From contig NZ_MOBR01000006.1 in assembly GCF_003732705.1 (NCBI RefSeq), forward strand, positions 62,001 to 126,000: a stretch of DNA of 64,000 nt, written 5' to 3'. The notes under the pieces were generated by a model, which was not told the DNA's origin, made no database searches, and saw nothing but the letters and a program-made list of their open reading frames with translations. Both the position numbers and the translations under genes were made by a program. Below are positions 1 to 7,844 of this stretch, piece by piece (the stretch's first letter is position 1; each line of letters opens with the position of its first letter). Source of the DNA: Pseudomonas frederiksbergensis (lineage in GTDB: Bacteria > Pseudomonadota > Gammaproteobacteria > Pseudomonadales > Pseudomonadaceae).

Positions 1-675
1 CAGCGCCAGTTCGCGGTGGCTGATCAGGTGTTTGGTCTTCTCGCTGAGCGGCACCACCAGGCAGACGAAATCGGCTTCGGCCAGCAACTGGTCAAGGCTG
101 CGGAACTGCGCGCCGAGTTCCTGTTCCAGCTCGGTCTTGCGGCTGTTGCCGCTGTAGATAACCGGCATGTTGAAACCCAGCCGACCACGACGGGCAATGG
201 CCGCGCCGATATTGCCCATACCGACGATGCCCAGGGTCTTGCCGTGCACATCGCAACCAAACAGCGGCGCGCCGACGGTCGCTTGCCACTGCCCGGCCTT
301 GGTCCAGGCGTCCAGTTCGGCGACGCGACGGGCACTGCTCATCAGCAAGGCAAAGGCCAGGTCGGCGGTGCTTTCGGTGAGCACATCCGGGGTGTTGGTG
401 AGCATGATCCCGCGTTCGTTGAAATAGGCGACGTCATAGTTGTCGTAGCCCACCGAAACGCTGGACACCACCTCCAGTTTGGCGGCGTTTTCCAGTTGCG
501 TGCGGCCGAGTTTGCGACCGACGCCGATCAAGCCGTGGGCATGGGGCAGGGCTTCATTGAACTGGGCGTTGATGTCGCCGTTTTTCGGGTTCGGCACGAT
601 CACGTCGAAGTCTTGCTTCAAGCGCTCAATCATTTCGGGAGTGACACGGCTGAAAGCGAGGACGGTTTTTTTCAT
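1..675 (-). CDS. tkrA: 2-hydroxyacid dehydrogenase (2-ketogluconate/glyoxylate reductase type), partial
   Basis: The 225 visible N-terminal residues begin MKKTVLAFSRVTPEM at an ATG whose complement lies at 673-675; the C-terminal third runs off the left edge of the window. The protein matches the D-isomer 2-hydroxyacid dehydrogenase family (TkrA/GhrB), cytosolic NAD(P)H enzymes that reduce 2-ketogluconate, hydroxypyruvate or glyoxylate. The Rossmann nucleotide-binding motif GIVGMGNIGAA is seen around residue 150, and the substrate-loop sequence SVSVGYDNYD around residue 73. Family length is about 320-328 residues, so the catalytic His and part of the Arg/Glu region are outside the window. Family assignment is firm; the preferred substrate is inferred. 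Confidence 0.88.
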   Translation of the reverse strand, partial: MKKTVLAFSRVTPEMIERLKQDFDVIVPNPKNGDINAQFNEALPHAHGLIGVGRKLGRTQLENAAKLEVVSSVSVGYDNYDVAYFNERGIMLTNTPDVLTESTADLAFALLMSSARRVAELDAWTKAGQWQATVGAPLFGCDVHGKTLGIVGMGNIGAAIARRGRLGFNMPVIYSGNSRKTELEQELGAQFRSLDQLLAEADFVCLVVPLSEKTKHLISHRELAL

Positions 676-764
676 GGGAAGCGGCTCGGCGGGCAGTGGT
701 GAATGCCAAGCACGCTAACATTCTTTTTGCGCTTTGCGCGAGGTCCCAGGCGTACGCGATTCAA

Positions 765-794
765 CTGTGGGAGCGAGCTTGCTCGCTCCCACAG
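765..794. repeat. Compact palindromic repeat (type A)
   Basis: A single self-complementary hairpin of the CTGTGGGAGCGAG/CTCGCTCCCACAG family lies between tkrA and the orphan gene that ends at 801. There is no T-run on either side, so it is not an intrinsic terminator of the classic kind. Confidence 0.85.
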
Positions 795-800
795 GGTTTG

Positions 801-1337
801 TTAGCGCTGCAGAAACTCCAGGCCTTCAGCCTTTATCTCACCGGTAAACATGAGTTCTTTGCTGGTGATGCTGTCGATGAAGGTGAAGTTGAACGTTGCG
901 CCCAGCGTACCTTTTGCCTGATTGAAATCGAATGTGATGTGCCCGGTATCACTTTTCGGCGTGTGGATGACTTCTGCGCCACTCTTCAGTTGGCGCAAAA
1001 CAGGCGGGTTGACCGGGCCGCCGTCAACAAACTTATATCGTTTGTTTTGAATATTGATCGGGAAGTTCAAATAGAAAAAATTCATGGTGCTGGTGTGGGC
1101 GTCAAAGTGTGAGGCATTAACGCCGACCAGCAGATTGTTCGTGGTGAATGCCGTGACGCTGCCTTTGAAGAAACCATGTTCTTGAATAATGGCGATCACT
1201 GTGCCCAGTGCCGTGCTGGTTTCTTCATTCAAGTATGTAGCGTGCACAGTGACCTCCTTGGCGTTTGAATTGCGCAGAACATAACCATGAAGATGAGCGT
1301 CGTAAACTGTCAGAGTTGACAGTTGACGACCCCACAA
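801..1337 (-). CDS. Orphan protein of unknown function
   Basis: This is an open frame of 178 codons with a TTG as the furthest start; no ATG lies near the 5' end, so the true start is uncertain. The product is rich in beta-prone residues and Asn/Thr, with no signal peptide or membrane segment. Its central part includes LVGVNASHFDAHTS and MNFFYLNFPIN, and it ends EFLQR. I do not recognise the family. Base composition looks visibly less GC-rich than the neighbours, and the gene is bracketed by palindromic repeats on both sides (765-794 and 1363-1590), which suggests an accessory insertion. The frame stays open across its full length with a sensible composition, so it is probably a gene, but this is inference. 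Confidence 0.55.
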   Translation of the reverse strand: MWGRQLSTLTVYDAHLHGYVLRNSNAKEVTVHATYLNEETSTALGTVIAIIQEHGFFKGSVTAFTTNNLLVGVNASHFDAHTSTMNFFYLNFPINIQNKRYKFVDGGPVNPPVLRQLKSGAEVIHTPKSDTGHITFDFNQAKGTLGATFNFTFIDSITSKELMFTGEIKAEGLEFLQR

Positions 1338-1362
1338 AAATGCGTTCTACACCGGATCAAAA

Positions 1363-1453
1363 CTGTGGGAGCGGGCTTGCTCGCGAAAGCGGAGTGTCAG
1401 CCGACATCAATGTTGATAGTCAGGCCCTCATCGCGAGCAAGCTCGCTCCCACA
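1363..1453. repeat. Palindromic repeat doublet (type A)
   Basis: Two inverted copies of the TGTGGGAGCGRGCTTGCTCGCG unit face each other around a spacer of about 45 bp. It is the first of two adjacent doublets upstream of the orphan gene at 801-1337. Confidence 0.85.
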
Positions 1454-1497
1454 ATGGTGCTTGTGCGAACACAGCAGATGCGACCGACAGTTATCCC

Positions 1498-1590
1498 CTG
1501 TGGGAGCGAGCTTGCTCGCGATGGCGGCGGTTCAGTCGACTTTGATGGTGAATGTGAAATTGCCTTCGCGAGCAGGCTCACTCCTACAGG
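1498..1590. repeat. Palindromic repeat doublet (type A)
   Basis: This is a second doublet of the same family, only 44 bp from the previous one. One arm has the AGCAGGCTCACTCCTACAGG variant. It ends just before the stop of the DUF3077/DUF6124-type gene. Confidence 0.85.
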
Positions 1591-1592
1591 GG

Positions 1593-1856
1593 TTAGCTTT
1601 GTGGTGAAGATTCAGGCAGTTCGATGTTATCCAGCGCCCGGTTCACCGACAGTTCGCCCAGCATGATGATTTGCTGGATGCCGAGCAGGGTGTTGCGGTG
1701 AGTGCCGTCGAGGAATCCGGCGAGGTCGCTGGTCATGACGCTGGCCGAGGCGAGGGATTCGCAGGCGTAGGCCAAAAGGGCTTCGCTGCTGGCGTCGGGG
1801 GCGACCTGGAACAGGTGGCTGGGGGTGTGGGGCGGGTTTGGTGTTGGCTTGAACAT
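1593..1856 (-). CDS. DUF3077/DUF6124-type small protein
   Basis: The 87-residue product starts MFKPTPNPP and carries HLFQVAPDASSEALLAYACESLASASVM, a composition I recognise from a family of small Pseudomonas proteins annotated as DUF3077/DUF6124, of unknown function. The ATG with complement at 1854-1856 is preferred over the upstream in-frame start because a GGAG lies 10 nt before it and because family members start MFKPTPNPP. The C-terminal half is mostly helical and it has no signal peptide. The gene stands alone, preceded by an unusually structured leader (1874-2094). The family name is from memory of the sequence pattern; function is unknown. Confidence 0.75.
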   Translation of the reverse strand: MFKPTPNPPHTPSHLFQVAPDASSEALLAYACESLASASVMTSDLAGFLDGTHRNTLLGIQQIIMLGELSVNRALDNIELPESSPQS

Positions 1857-1873
1857 GAGGGCGATACTCCATA

Positions 1874-2094
1874 GCGAGGTTAATGGAGCTGCCACTTTCG
1901 TTTTCCAGACGAAGGGTGGCAGCCGTGCGCGGACTGGAAAAACCGGTCAACCTCGCCAAAACCCGGCAGACCCGAAGGTCTCCCGCGCACAGCCGCCATA
2001 ACATCGCGAGCATAAAAAAGCGCCGCAGTATGCCATGTGCTGTGGTGAGGTATCGATTCGGGTTTTCCAGACCCGATCGCTGATGCGTCAGCGA
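1874..2094 (-). promoter_or_regulatory. Structured leader upstream of the DUF3077/DUF6124-type gene
   Basis: Read on the minus strand this leader holds three clear hairpins: TCGCTGA/TCAGCGA (2077-2094), TCGGGT/ACCCGA (2058-2076) and a long one with arms GCTGCCAC/GTGGCAGC and inner TTCGT/ACGAA (1888-1923). The second and third have the identical 7-nt loop CTGGAAA. An intervening segment (1933-1943) is complementary to those loops, and GCGAGGTTGA/TTAACCTCGC (1947-1956 with 1874-1883) can close the downstream hairpin. No transcript evidence exists here; an RNA regulatory role is inferred. Confidence 0.5.
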
Positions 2095-2221
2095 CCCCCA
2101 AAGCCTATCCACTTCGCTTCCCACACAACAACCGTCAAAACACGTCGGAAACGTCCGAGAAAATCCGCAATTTGTAAGACTGTCTGTAGGAGTCTGCCGA
2201 AGACCGCGATCTTATGATTAC

Positions 2222-2530
2222 GATCGTTCCCACACTCTGCGTGGGAATGCAGCCCAGGACGCTCCGCGTCCCTTCCGGAGCCGAACGCGGAGCGTCCGTT
2301 GAGGCATTCCTTAGCTGCGCGTGACGATCGTTCCCACGCTCTGCGTGGGAATGCAGCCCGGGACGCTCCGCGTCCCTTCCGGAGCCGAACGCGGAGCGTC
2401 CGTTAAGGCATTCCTTGACGATCGTTCCCACGCTCTGCGTGGGAATGCAGCCCGGGACGCTCCGCGTCCCTTCCGGAGCCGAACGCGGAACGTCCGTTAA
2501 GGCACTCCTTAGCTGAACGTGGGAACGATC
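2222..2530. repeat. Three tandem copies of a palindromic repeat (type B)
   Basis: Three near-identical units begin at 2222, 2326 and 2420. Each opens with GATCGTTCCCACRCTCTGCG and contains the GGACGCTCCGCGTCC and CGCGGAGCGTCC arms. The block ends with the inverted element CGTGGGAACGATC. Single copies of the same family occur at 8698, 14347, 19670 and 32893. Confidence 0.9.
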
Positions 2531-2551
2531 ATTTGTAGGACCGTCTGTAGC

Positions 2552-3520
2552 TCAATTTGCCAGCCGCGCCCCGGCCAGACTTCCGCTCAATTCATACGCC
2601 GTCAATTCCGCCTGATGCGCCGCCAATATCTCCGGCAACGACCCGCGCAAATATTCGACCCACGTCTTGATCTTCGCATCCAGGTACTGCCGCGACGGGT
2701 AGATCGCGTACAGATTCAATTCCTGCGAGCGGTAGTTCGGCATCATCCGCACCAGCGTACCGTTGCGCAGCCCTTCGATGGCCGCGTACACCGGCAACAC
2801 GCCAACGCCCATGCCGCTGGTGATCGCGGTTTTCATCGCATCGGCGGAGTTCACCAGAAACGGTGAGCTGTTGATAGTGACCATTTCCTGGCCTTCCGGG
2901 CCGTCGAACGTCCATTTCTCCAGCGGGATCACCGGGCTCACGAGGCGCAGGCAGGCGTGGTTGAGCAAGTCACTGGGTTTTTGTGCACAGCCGTTGGCTT
3001 TTACATACGCCGGGGAGGCGCAAACGATGCTGTAGGTGATGCCCAGGCGCTGGGAGACGAAGCCCGAGTCCGCCAGTTCGCTGGCGAGCACGATGGACAC
3101 GTCGTAGCCCTCGTCGAGCAAATCCGGTACGCGGTTGGCCATGGTCAGGTCGAAGGTCACGTCCGGGTGGGTCTTGCGGTAGCGGGCGATCGCATCGATC
3201 ACGAAGTGCTGGCCGATGCCGGTCATGGTGTGCACTTTCAGTTGCCCGGCGGGACGGGCGTGGGCGTCGCTGGCCTCGGCTTCGGCTTCTTCGACGTAGG
3301 CCAGGATCTGCTCGCAACGCAACAGATAGCGCTTGCCGGCCTCGGTCAGGGCGATGCGGCGGGTGGTGCGGTTGAGCAGGCGGGTTTGCAGGTGGGCTTC
3401 CAGGTTGGAAACCGCGCGCGAGACGTTGGCCGTGGTGGTGTCCAGTTGCACGGCGGCGGCGGTGAAACTGCCGGCCTCGGCCACGTAACTGAAGGCGCGC
3501 ATGTTTTGCAAAGTGTCCAT
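2552..3520 (-). CDS. LysR-family transcriptional regulator
   Basis: The 322-residue protein starts MDTLQNMRAFSYVAEAGSF and has the N-terminal winged HTH of LysR proteins (about residues 1-60, with SFTAAAVQLDTTTANVSRAV) followed by a periplasmic-binding-protein-like effector domain to about residue 300. It is transcribed away from the efflux operon that starts at 3843, the usual arrangement for a LysR activator of a neighbouring operon, as with AaeR and the aaeXAB genes of enterobacteria. Its length is typical of the family. The inducer cannot be read from sequence; aromatic carboxylic acids are a guess from the pump type. Confidence 0.88.
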   Translation of the reverse strand: MDTLQNMRAFSYVAEAGSFTAAAVQLDTTTANVSRAVSNLEAHLQTRLLNRTTRRIALTEAGKRYLLRCEQILAYVEEAEAEASDAHARPAGQLKVHTMTGIGQHFVIDAIARYRKTHPDVTFDLTMANRVPDLLDEGYDVSIVLASELADSGFVSQRLGITYSIVCASPAYVKANGCAQKPSDLLNHACLRLVSPVIPLEKWTFDGPEGQEMVTINSSPFLVNSADAMKTAITSGMGVGVLPVYAAIEGLRNGTLVRMMPNYRSQELNLYAIYPSRQYLDAKIKTWVEYLRGSLPEILAAHQAELTAYELSGSLAGARLAN

Positions 3521-3842
3521 GGGGTGCTCTCGGGTTCGATGGCAAATTGTGACACGAAGTTACCGGGGCGGTGACCCCGACCAAGGGATTATCGCAGTAA
3601 CGGTAACAAAGATTCACAGGAATCCCAGCTTATCGCGGTTCAGGCCGCCCCCTAGAATTGCGCCACCGCAGGAACTGGCGTACGACACAAACCCTGTGGG
3701 AGCGAGCTTGCTCGCGATGACTGAGTGCCAGTCGACATCAATGTTGAATGACAGACCGCAATCGCGAGCAAGCTCGCTCCCACAGGGATTGCGGCGCCCA
3801 CAAAATCTCGTGCCTCTCTCCACTTTTCAGGAATTTGCAGCA
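3521..3842. other. Divergent control region between LysR gene and efflux operon
   Basis: This 322-bp gene-free stretch lies between two divergent start sites. Its right half is taken by a type-A repeat (3693-3786). The left part should hold both promoters, but I could not pick a convincing LysR box by eye. Confidence 0.5.
3693..3786. repeat. Palindromic repeat doublet (type A)
   Basis: Inverted TGTGGGAGCGAGCTTGCTCGCG arms lie around a spacer, about 55 bp upstream of the efflux lipoprotein start. Confidence 0.85.
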
Positions 3843-5342
3843 GTGCCGCGTCGCATCAACAGAGCGCTCAAGACGCTCAGTGTTTTGGCTTTAACCCTGG
3901 CAATCAGCGGCTGCATCGGAACCGGAGGTATTGCCCCGCAGGGCAAGGCGCTGGAGGCTGATTCACTGGCCACCGACGAAGCCATCCAGAACGCTGCGCA
4001 GGACGCTCACTGGCCCACCGCGCAATGGTGGCAGGCCTATGGCGACCCGCAACTGAACCGCTGGATCGACCTCGCCGTGCAGGGCAGCCCGACCATGGCC
4101 ATGGCCACTGCCCGGGTGCGCCAGGCCAAGTCCATGGCCGGCATCGCCGAGGCCGCCGAGTCATTGCAGATCAATGGTGAATCGACCCTCAAGCGCCACA
4201 ACTGGGCGACCGACCAGTTTTACGGTCCCGGTGAGTTGGCCAATACGACCACCTGGGACAACAACGCCGCGTTGGGCTTCAGCTACGCCCTCGACCTCTG
4301 GGGCCGCGAAAGCAACGCCACCGAGCGCGCCGTGGACATGGCGCACATGACCGCTGCCGAAGCGCGCCTGGCCCAGCTCGAATTGCAGAACAACATCGTG
4401 CGCGCCTACATCGAGCTCTCGCTGCATTACGCACAACGGGACATCGTCGCCGCGACGTTGCAGCAGCAACAGCAAATCCTCGACCTGGCGCAAAAACGTC
4501 TGAACGGCGGGATCGGCACCCATTTCGAAGTCAGCCAGGCCGAAACGCCGCTGCCGGAAACCCACCGGCAGATCGAGGCCCTGGACGAAGAAATCGCCCT
4601 GAGCCGCAACCAACTCGCGGCGCTGGCGGGCAAAGGTCCGGGGGAGGGCGCGCAATTGCAACGGCCGACGCTGTCGTTGGGCACTGCGCTGAAATTGCCA
4701 TCGTCGTTGCCCGCGCAATTGCTCGGCCAGCGCCCGGACGTGGTCGCCAGTCGCTGGCAAGTGGCGGCCCAGGCCCGGGGCATCGATGTGGCTCACGCCG
4801 GTTTCTACCCCAACGTCGATCTGGTCGGCAGCCTCGGCTACATGGCCACGGGCGGCGGCGCATTGGAGTTTTTGACCGGCAAGAAACTCAACTACAGCGT
4901 CGGCCCGGCGATCTCGTTGCCGATTTTCGACGGTGGCCGCTTGCGCTCGGAATTGGGCGAAGCGTCGGCCGGGTATGACATCGCCGTGGCCAAGTACAAC
5001 CAGACGCTGGTCAATGCGCTGAAGAACATCTCTGACCAGTTGATCCGCCGCGAGTCGATGGACAAGCAACAGGTGTTCGCCGCCGAGTCGGTGGCCACGG
5101 CGCAGAAGACTTACGACATCGCGATGATCGCTTATCAGCGTGGGCTCACGGATTACCTCAATGTGCTCAACGCGCAGACATTGTTGTTCAAGCAGCAGCA
5201 GGTGCAGCAGCAGGTGCAGGCGGCGCGACTCGGTGCTCACGCGGAATTGGTGACAGCCCTTGGCGGCGGGCTCGGTGCCGGCAGCGATGTGCCGAAAGAC
5301 AGCCAGACCAACGCACCCAAAACCCCGGCACTTCTTAAGTGA
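3843..5342 (+). CDS. Efflux outer-membrane lipoprotein (NodT/OprM family)
   Basis: The 499-residue protein starts at a GTG (3843) giving MPRRINRALKTLSVLALTLAISGC, an n-region, hydrophobic core and ISGC lipobox, so the mature protein is a lipidated trimeric outer-membrane channel. Longer in-frame starts upstream run through a palindromic repeat and are rejected. Two tandem OEP domains (about residues 60-260 and 270-470) have the long helical repeats expected of TolC-like tunnels. It is first in an operon with a FUSC inner-membrane protein, a DUF1656 protein and an HlyD adaptor, so it probably provides the outer-membrane exit for a tripartite pump. Confidence 0.9.
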   Translation: MPRRINRALKTLSVLALTLAISGCIGTGGIAPQGKALEADSLATDEAIQNAAQDAHWPTAQWWQAYGDPQLNRWIDLAVQGSPTMAMATARVRQAKSMAGIAEAAESLQINGESTLKRHNWATDQFYGPGELANTTTWDNNAALGFSYALDLWGRESNATERAVDMAHMTAAEARLAQLELQNNIVRAYIELSLHYAQRDIVAATLQQQQQILDLAQKRLNGGIGTHFEVSQAETPLPETHRQIEALDEEIALSRNQLAALAGKGPGEGAQLQRPTLSLGTALKLPSSLPAQLLGQRPDVVASRWQVAAQARGIDVAHAGFYPNVDLVGSLGYMATGGGALEFLTGKKLNYSVGPAISLPIFDGGRLRSELGEASAGYDIAVAKYNQTLVNALKNISDQLIRRESMDKQQVFAAESVATAQKTYDIAMIAYQRGLTDYLNVLNAQTLLFKQQQVQQQVQAARLGAHAELVTALGGGLGAGSDVPKDSQTNAPKTPALLK

Positions 5343-5350
5343 ACACAACC

Positions 5351-5422
5351 CCTGTAGGAGCAAAGCTTGCTCGCGATGGCGCCCATGAGATCGCCATCGC
5401 GGGCAAGCCATGCTCCTACAGG
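5351..5422. repeat. Palindromic repeat doublet (type A, GTAGGAGC variant)
   Basis: The inverted CCTGTAGGAGCAAAGCTTGCTCGCG and GGGCAAGCCATGCTCCTACAGG arms lie in the 121-bp gap between the lipoprotein gene and the FUSC gene, that is, inside the operon. Confidence 0.85.
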
Positions 5423-5463
5423 CAGGTTTCGAGCCTCGACCGAATTTCATTGAGCAGGATCTG

Positions 5464-7644
5464 ATGACTCCCTTGCCCACACCTCTGCGCTGGCTGTACT
5501 CCCTCGAATGGCGCCGGGGCTTCTACGACTGGGCACGCAGCGACGGCGTGACCTGGGTCTACATTTTCAAGGTGCTGCTCGCCGCGTTCCTGACCCTGTG
5601 GCTGGCCATGCGCCTGGAACTGCCGCAACCGCGCACGGCGATGATCACCGTGTTCATCGTGATGCAGCCGCAAAGCGGCCATGTGCTGGCCAAGAGTTTT
5701 TATCGTTTCCTCGGCACCCTCGCCGGGTCGGCGGTGATGGTGTTGTTGATCGCTTTATTTGCGCAGAACACCGAACTTTTCCTCGGCTCGCTGGCGATCT
5801 GGGTCGGCCTGTGCACCGCCGGTGCCGCGCGTTATCGCAACTTTCGCGCCTACGGTTTTGTGCTCGCTGGCTACACCGCAGCGATGGTTGGTTTGCCAGC
5901 ATTGGCGCATCCGGACGGCGCTTTTATGGCGGCGGTCTGGCGGGTGCTGGAAATCTCGTTGGGGATTATTTGCTCGACCCTGATCAGCGCCGCGATCCTG
6001 CCGCAAACCGCCAGCGCGGCGATGCGCAACGCCTTGTATCAGCGCTTCGGCGTGTTCGCGTTGTTCGTCACCGACGGCTTGCGCGGTCGCAGCCAACGGG
6101 AGGCCTTTGAAGCGAGCAACGTGCGCTTTATCGCCGAAGCCGTGGGCCTGGAAGGTTTGCGCAGCGTGACGGTGTTCGAAGACCCGCACATGCGTCGGCG
6201 CAACGGTCGGCTCAGTCGCTTGAACAGTGAATTCATGAGCATCACTACCCGCTTCAACGCCTTGCACCAACTGCTCGAACGCTTGCGCAGCAGCGAGGCG
6301 GATCACGTGGTGGCGGCGATCAAACCCGGTTTGCAGGACCTGGCCGAATTGCTCGACGGCTTCAGCGGCCGGGCGTTGACCAACGCCGATGCCGCGCGTC
6401 TGGTCACGGCGTTGACCGCTTACAAGGAAGGCTTGCCGGCGCGGGTACGCAGCCTGCGGGCGATCTTCCAGGAGAGTGAGCCGAGCGACGCCGAGCAACT
6501 GGATTTCCACACGGCCTACGAATTGCTCTACCGCTTCGTCGACGACTTGCACAGTTATGCCCAGACCCACGCGTCCCTGGCCGATCACAGTCACGCTCGC
6601 GAGCAGTGGGACGAACCTTTCACCCCGCAAACCAACTGGATGGCGTCGGCGGCATCGGGGATTCGTGCCGCGTTCATTCTGGTGGTGCTCGGCAGTTACT
6701 GGGTCGCTACAGCATGGCCGAGCGGGGCGACGATGACGTTGATTGCCGCCGCGACCGTAGGCCTTTCTGCGGCGACGCCGAACCCGAAACGCATGGCGTT
6801 TCAGATGGCTTGCGGCACGTTGCTCGGGGCGCTGATCGGCTTCGTCGAGATGTTTTTCATCTTCCCCTGGATCGATGGTTTTCCGCTGTTGTGCGTAATG
6901 CTCGCGCCGGTGATCGTGTTCGGTTCGTTCCTGACCTCGCGCCCGCAATACGCCGGGGTCGGCCTCGGGTTGCTGATCTTCTTCAGCACCGGTTCGGTGC
7001 CGGACAACCTCACGGTTTACAACCCCTACACCTTTATCAACGACTACATCGCCATGGTCCTCGGCATGCTGGTGTGCGCCGCCGCTGGCGCGATCATCCT
7101 GCCGCCGAACAGCCGCTGGTTGTGGCGTCGGCTGGAACAGGATTTGCGCGAGCAAGTGGTGTACGCAATCAGCGGCAAGCTCAAGGGTTTGGGCTCAAGT
7201 TTCGAAAGCCGCACCCGGGATTTGCTGCACCAGGCCTATGGCTTGGCGGTGGGTCAGCCGCAGGTGCAACGGGACTTGCTGCGCTGGATGTTCGTGGTGC
7301 TGGAAGTCGGCCACGCGATCATCGAGTTGCGCAAGGAACAGGCGATTCTGCCGGTGCATCCGGCCTATGCCGAATCCCAGCCGTGGCGCCAGGCGATCAG
7401 GGTGATGGGACGCTCGCTGGTGCGGCTGTTTCTGCAGCCGAGCCAGAGCAATCTGGAGCGCGGGTTGATCGCGGTCGATCACGCGATCAGCCGGGTGCAA
7501 GCCACCGACGAACCGTTCGCCCCGCACTTCGACACCTCGGCGCTGCGTCGGGTAAAGAGCTACCTGCACTTTATCCGCACGTCACTGCTGGACCCGCAAT
7601 CACCGCTCACTGCTTATGCCAAAGGAGTTGAACATGCCGCGTGA
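5464..7644 (+). CDS. FUSC-family inner-membrane efflux protein (AaeB-like)
   Basis: The 726-residue protein starts MTPLPTPLRWLYSLEWRRG. Two clusters of hydrophobic segments (about residues 30-190 and 385-540) are separated by a soluble region, the duplicated six-helix plan of the FUSC/aromatic acid exporter family. The first cluster begins with the conserved region LAMRLELPQPRTAMITVF. The family includes AaeB, which exports p-hydroxybenzoate and related aromatic acids in E. coli. The longer start at 5410 falls inside the upstream palindromic repeat and is rejected. The 3' end overlaps the DUF1656 start by 11 bp, so the two are probably translationally coupled. Substrate is not known. Confidence 0.9.
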   Translation: MTPLPTPLRWLYSLEWRRGFYDWARSDGVTWVYIFKVLLAAFLTLWLAMRLELPQPRTAMITVFIVMQPQSGHVLAKSFYRFLGTLAGSAVMVLLIALFAQNTELFLGSLAIWVGLCTAGAARYRNFRAYGFVLAGYTAAMVGLPALAHPDGAFMAAVWRVLEISLGIICSTLISAAILPQTASAAMRNALYQRFGVFALFVTDGLRGRSQREAFEASNVRFIAEAVGLEGLRSVTVFEDPHMRRRNGRLSRLNSEFMSITTRFNALHQLLERLRSSEADHVVAAIKPGLQDLAELLDGFSGRALTNADAARLVTALTAYKEGLPARVRSLRAIFQESEPSDAEQLDFHTAYELLYRFVDDLHSYAQTHASLADHSHAREQWDEPFTPQTNWMASAASGIRAAFILVVLGSYWVATAWPSGATMTLIAAATVGLSAATPNPKRMAFQMACGTLLGALIGFVEMFFIFPWIDGFPLLCVMLAPVIVFGSFLTSRPQYAGVGLGLLIFFSTGSVPDNLTVYNPYTFINDYIAMVLGMLVCAAAGAIILPPNSRWLWRRLEQDLREQVVYAISGKLKGLGSSFESRTRDLLHQAYGLAVGQPQVQRDLLRWMFVVLEVGHAIIELRKEQAILPVHPAYAESQPWRQAIRVMGRSLVRLFLQPSQSNLERGLIAVDHAISRVQATDEPFAPHFDTSALRRVKSYLHFIRTSLLDPQSPLTAYAKGVEHAA

Positions 7645-7834
7645 AATCGCCTTCCACGGCGTGTACATGCCAACCATGACGCTGATGTTTTTCATCGCCG
7701 CGGCACTGGCCTGGGCGCTCGACCGGTTCCTGTCCGGGTTCGACTTGTACCGCTTTTTCTGGCACCCGGCGCTGCTGCGCCTGAGTCTGTTTACCTGTCT
7801 GTTCGGCGCTCTGGCGCTGACTGTCTACCGTTGA
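7634..7834 (+). CDS. DUF1656 small membrane protein (AaeX-like)
   Basis: The 66-residue protein starts MPREIAFHGVYMPTMTLMFF and has two hydrophobic helices (about residues 10-30 and 42-62), matching DUF1656/AaeX proteins that accompany FUSC exporters. The ATG at 7634 is preceded by AAAGGAGTTGAAC with an ideal Shine-Dalgarno. It overlaps the FUSC gene by 11 bp and is followed 10 bp later by the HlyD adaptor. Its mechanistic role is not established for the family. Confidence 0.88.
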   Translation: MPREIAFHGVYMPTMTLMFFIAAALAWALDRFLSGFDLYRFFWHPALLRLSLFTCLFGALALTVYR

Positions 7835-7844
7835 GAACGTTCCG

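Noticed and set aside
1627..2124. 165-codon minus-strand frame across the structured leader
   Set aside because: It crosses the leader hairpins, then overlaps the DUF3077/DUF6124-type gene in another frame with Pro/Arg-rich text. It is likely a chance frame caused by the RNA element.
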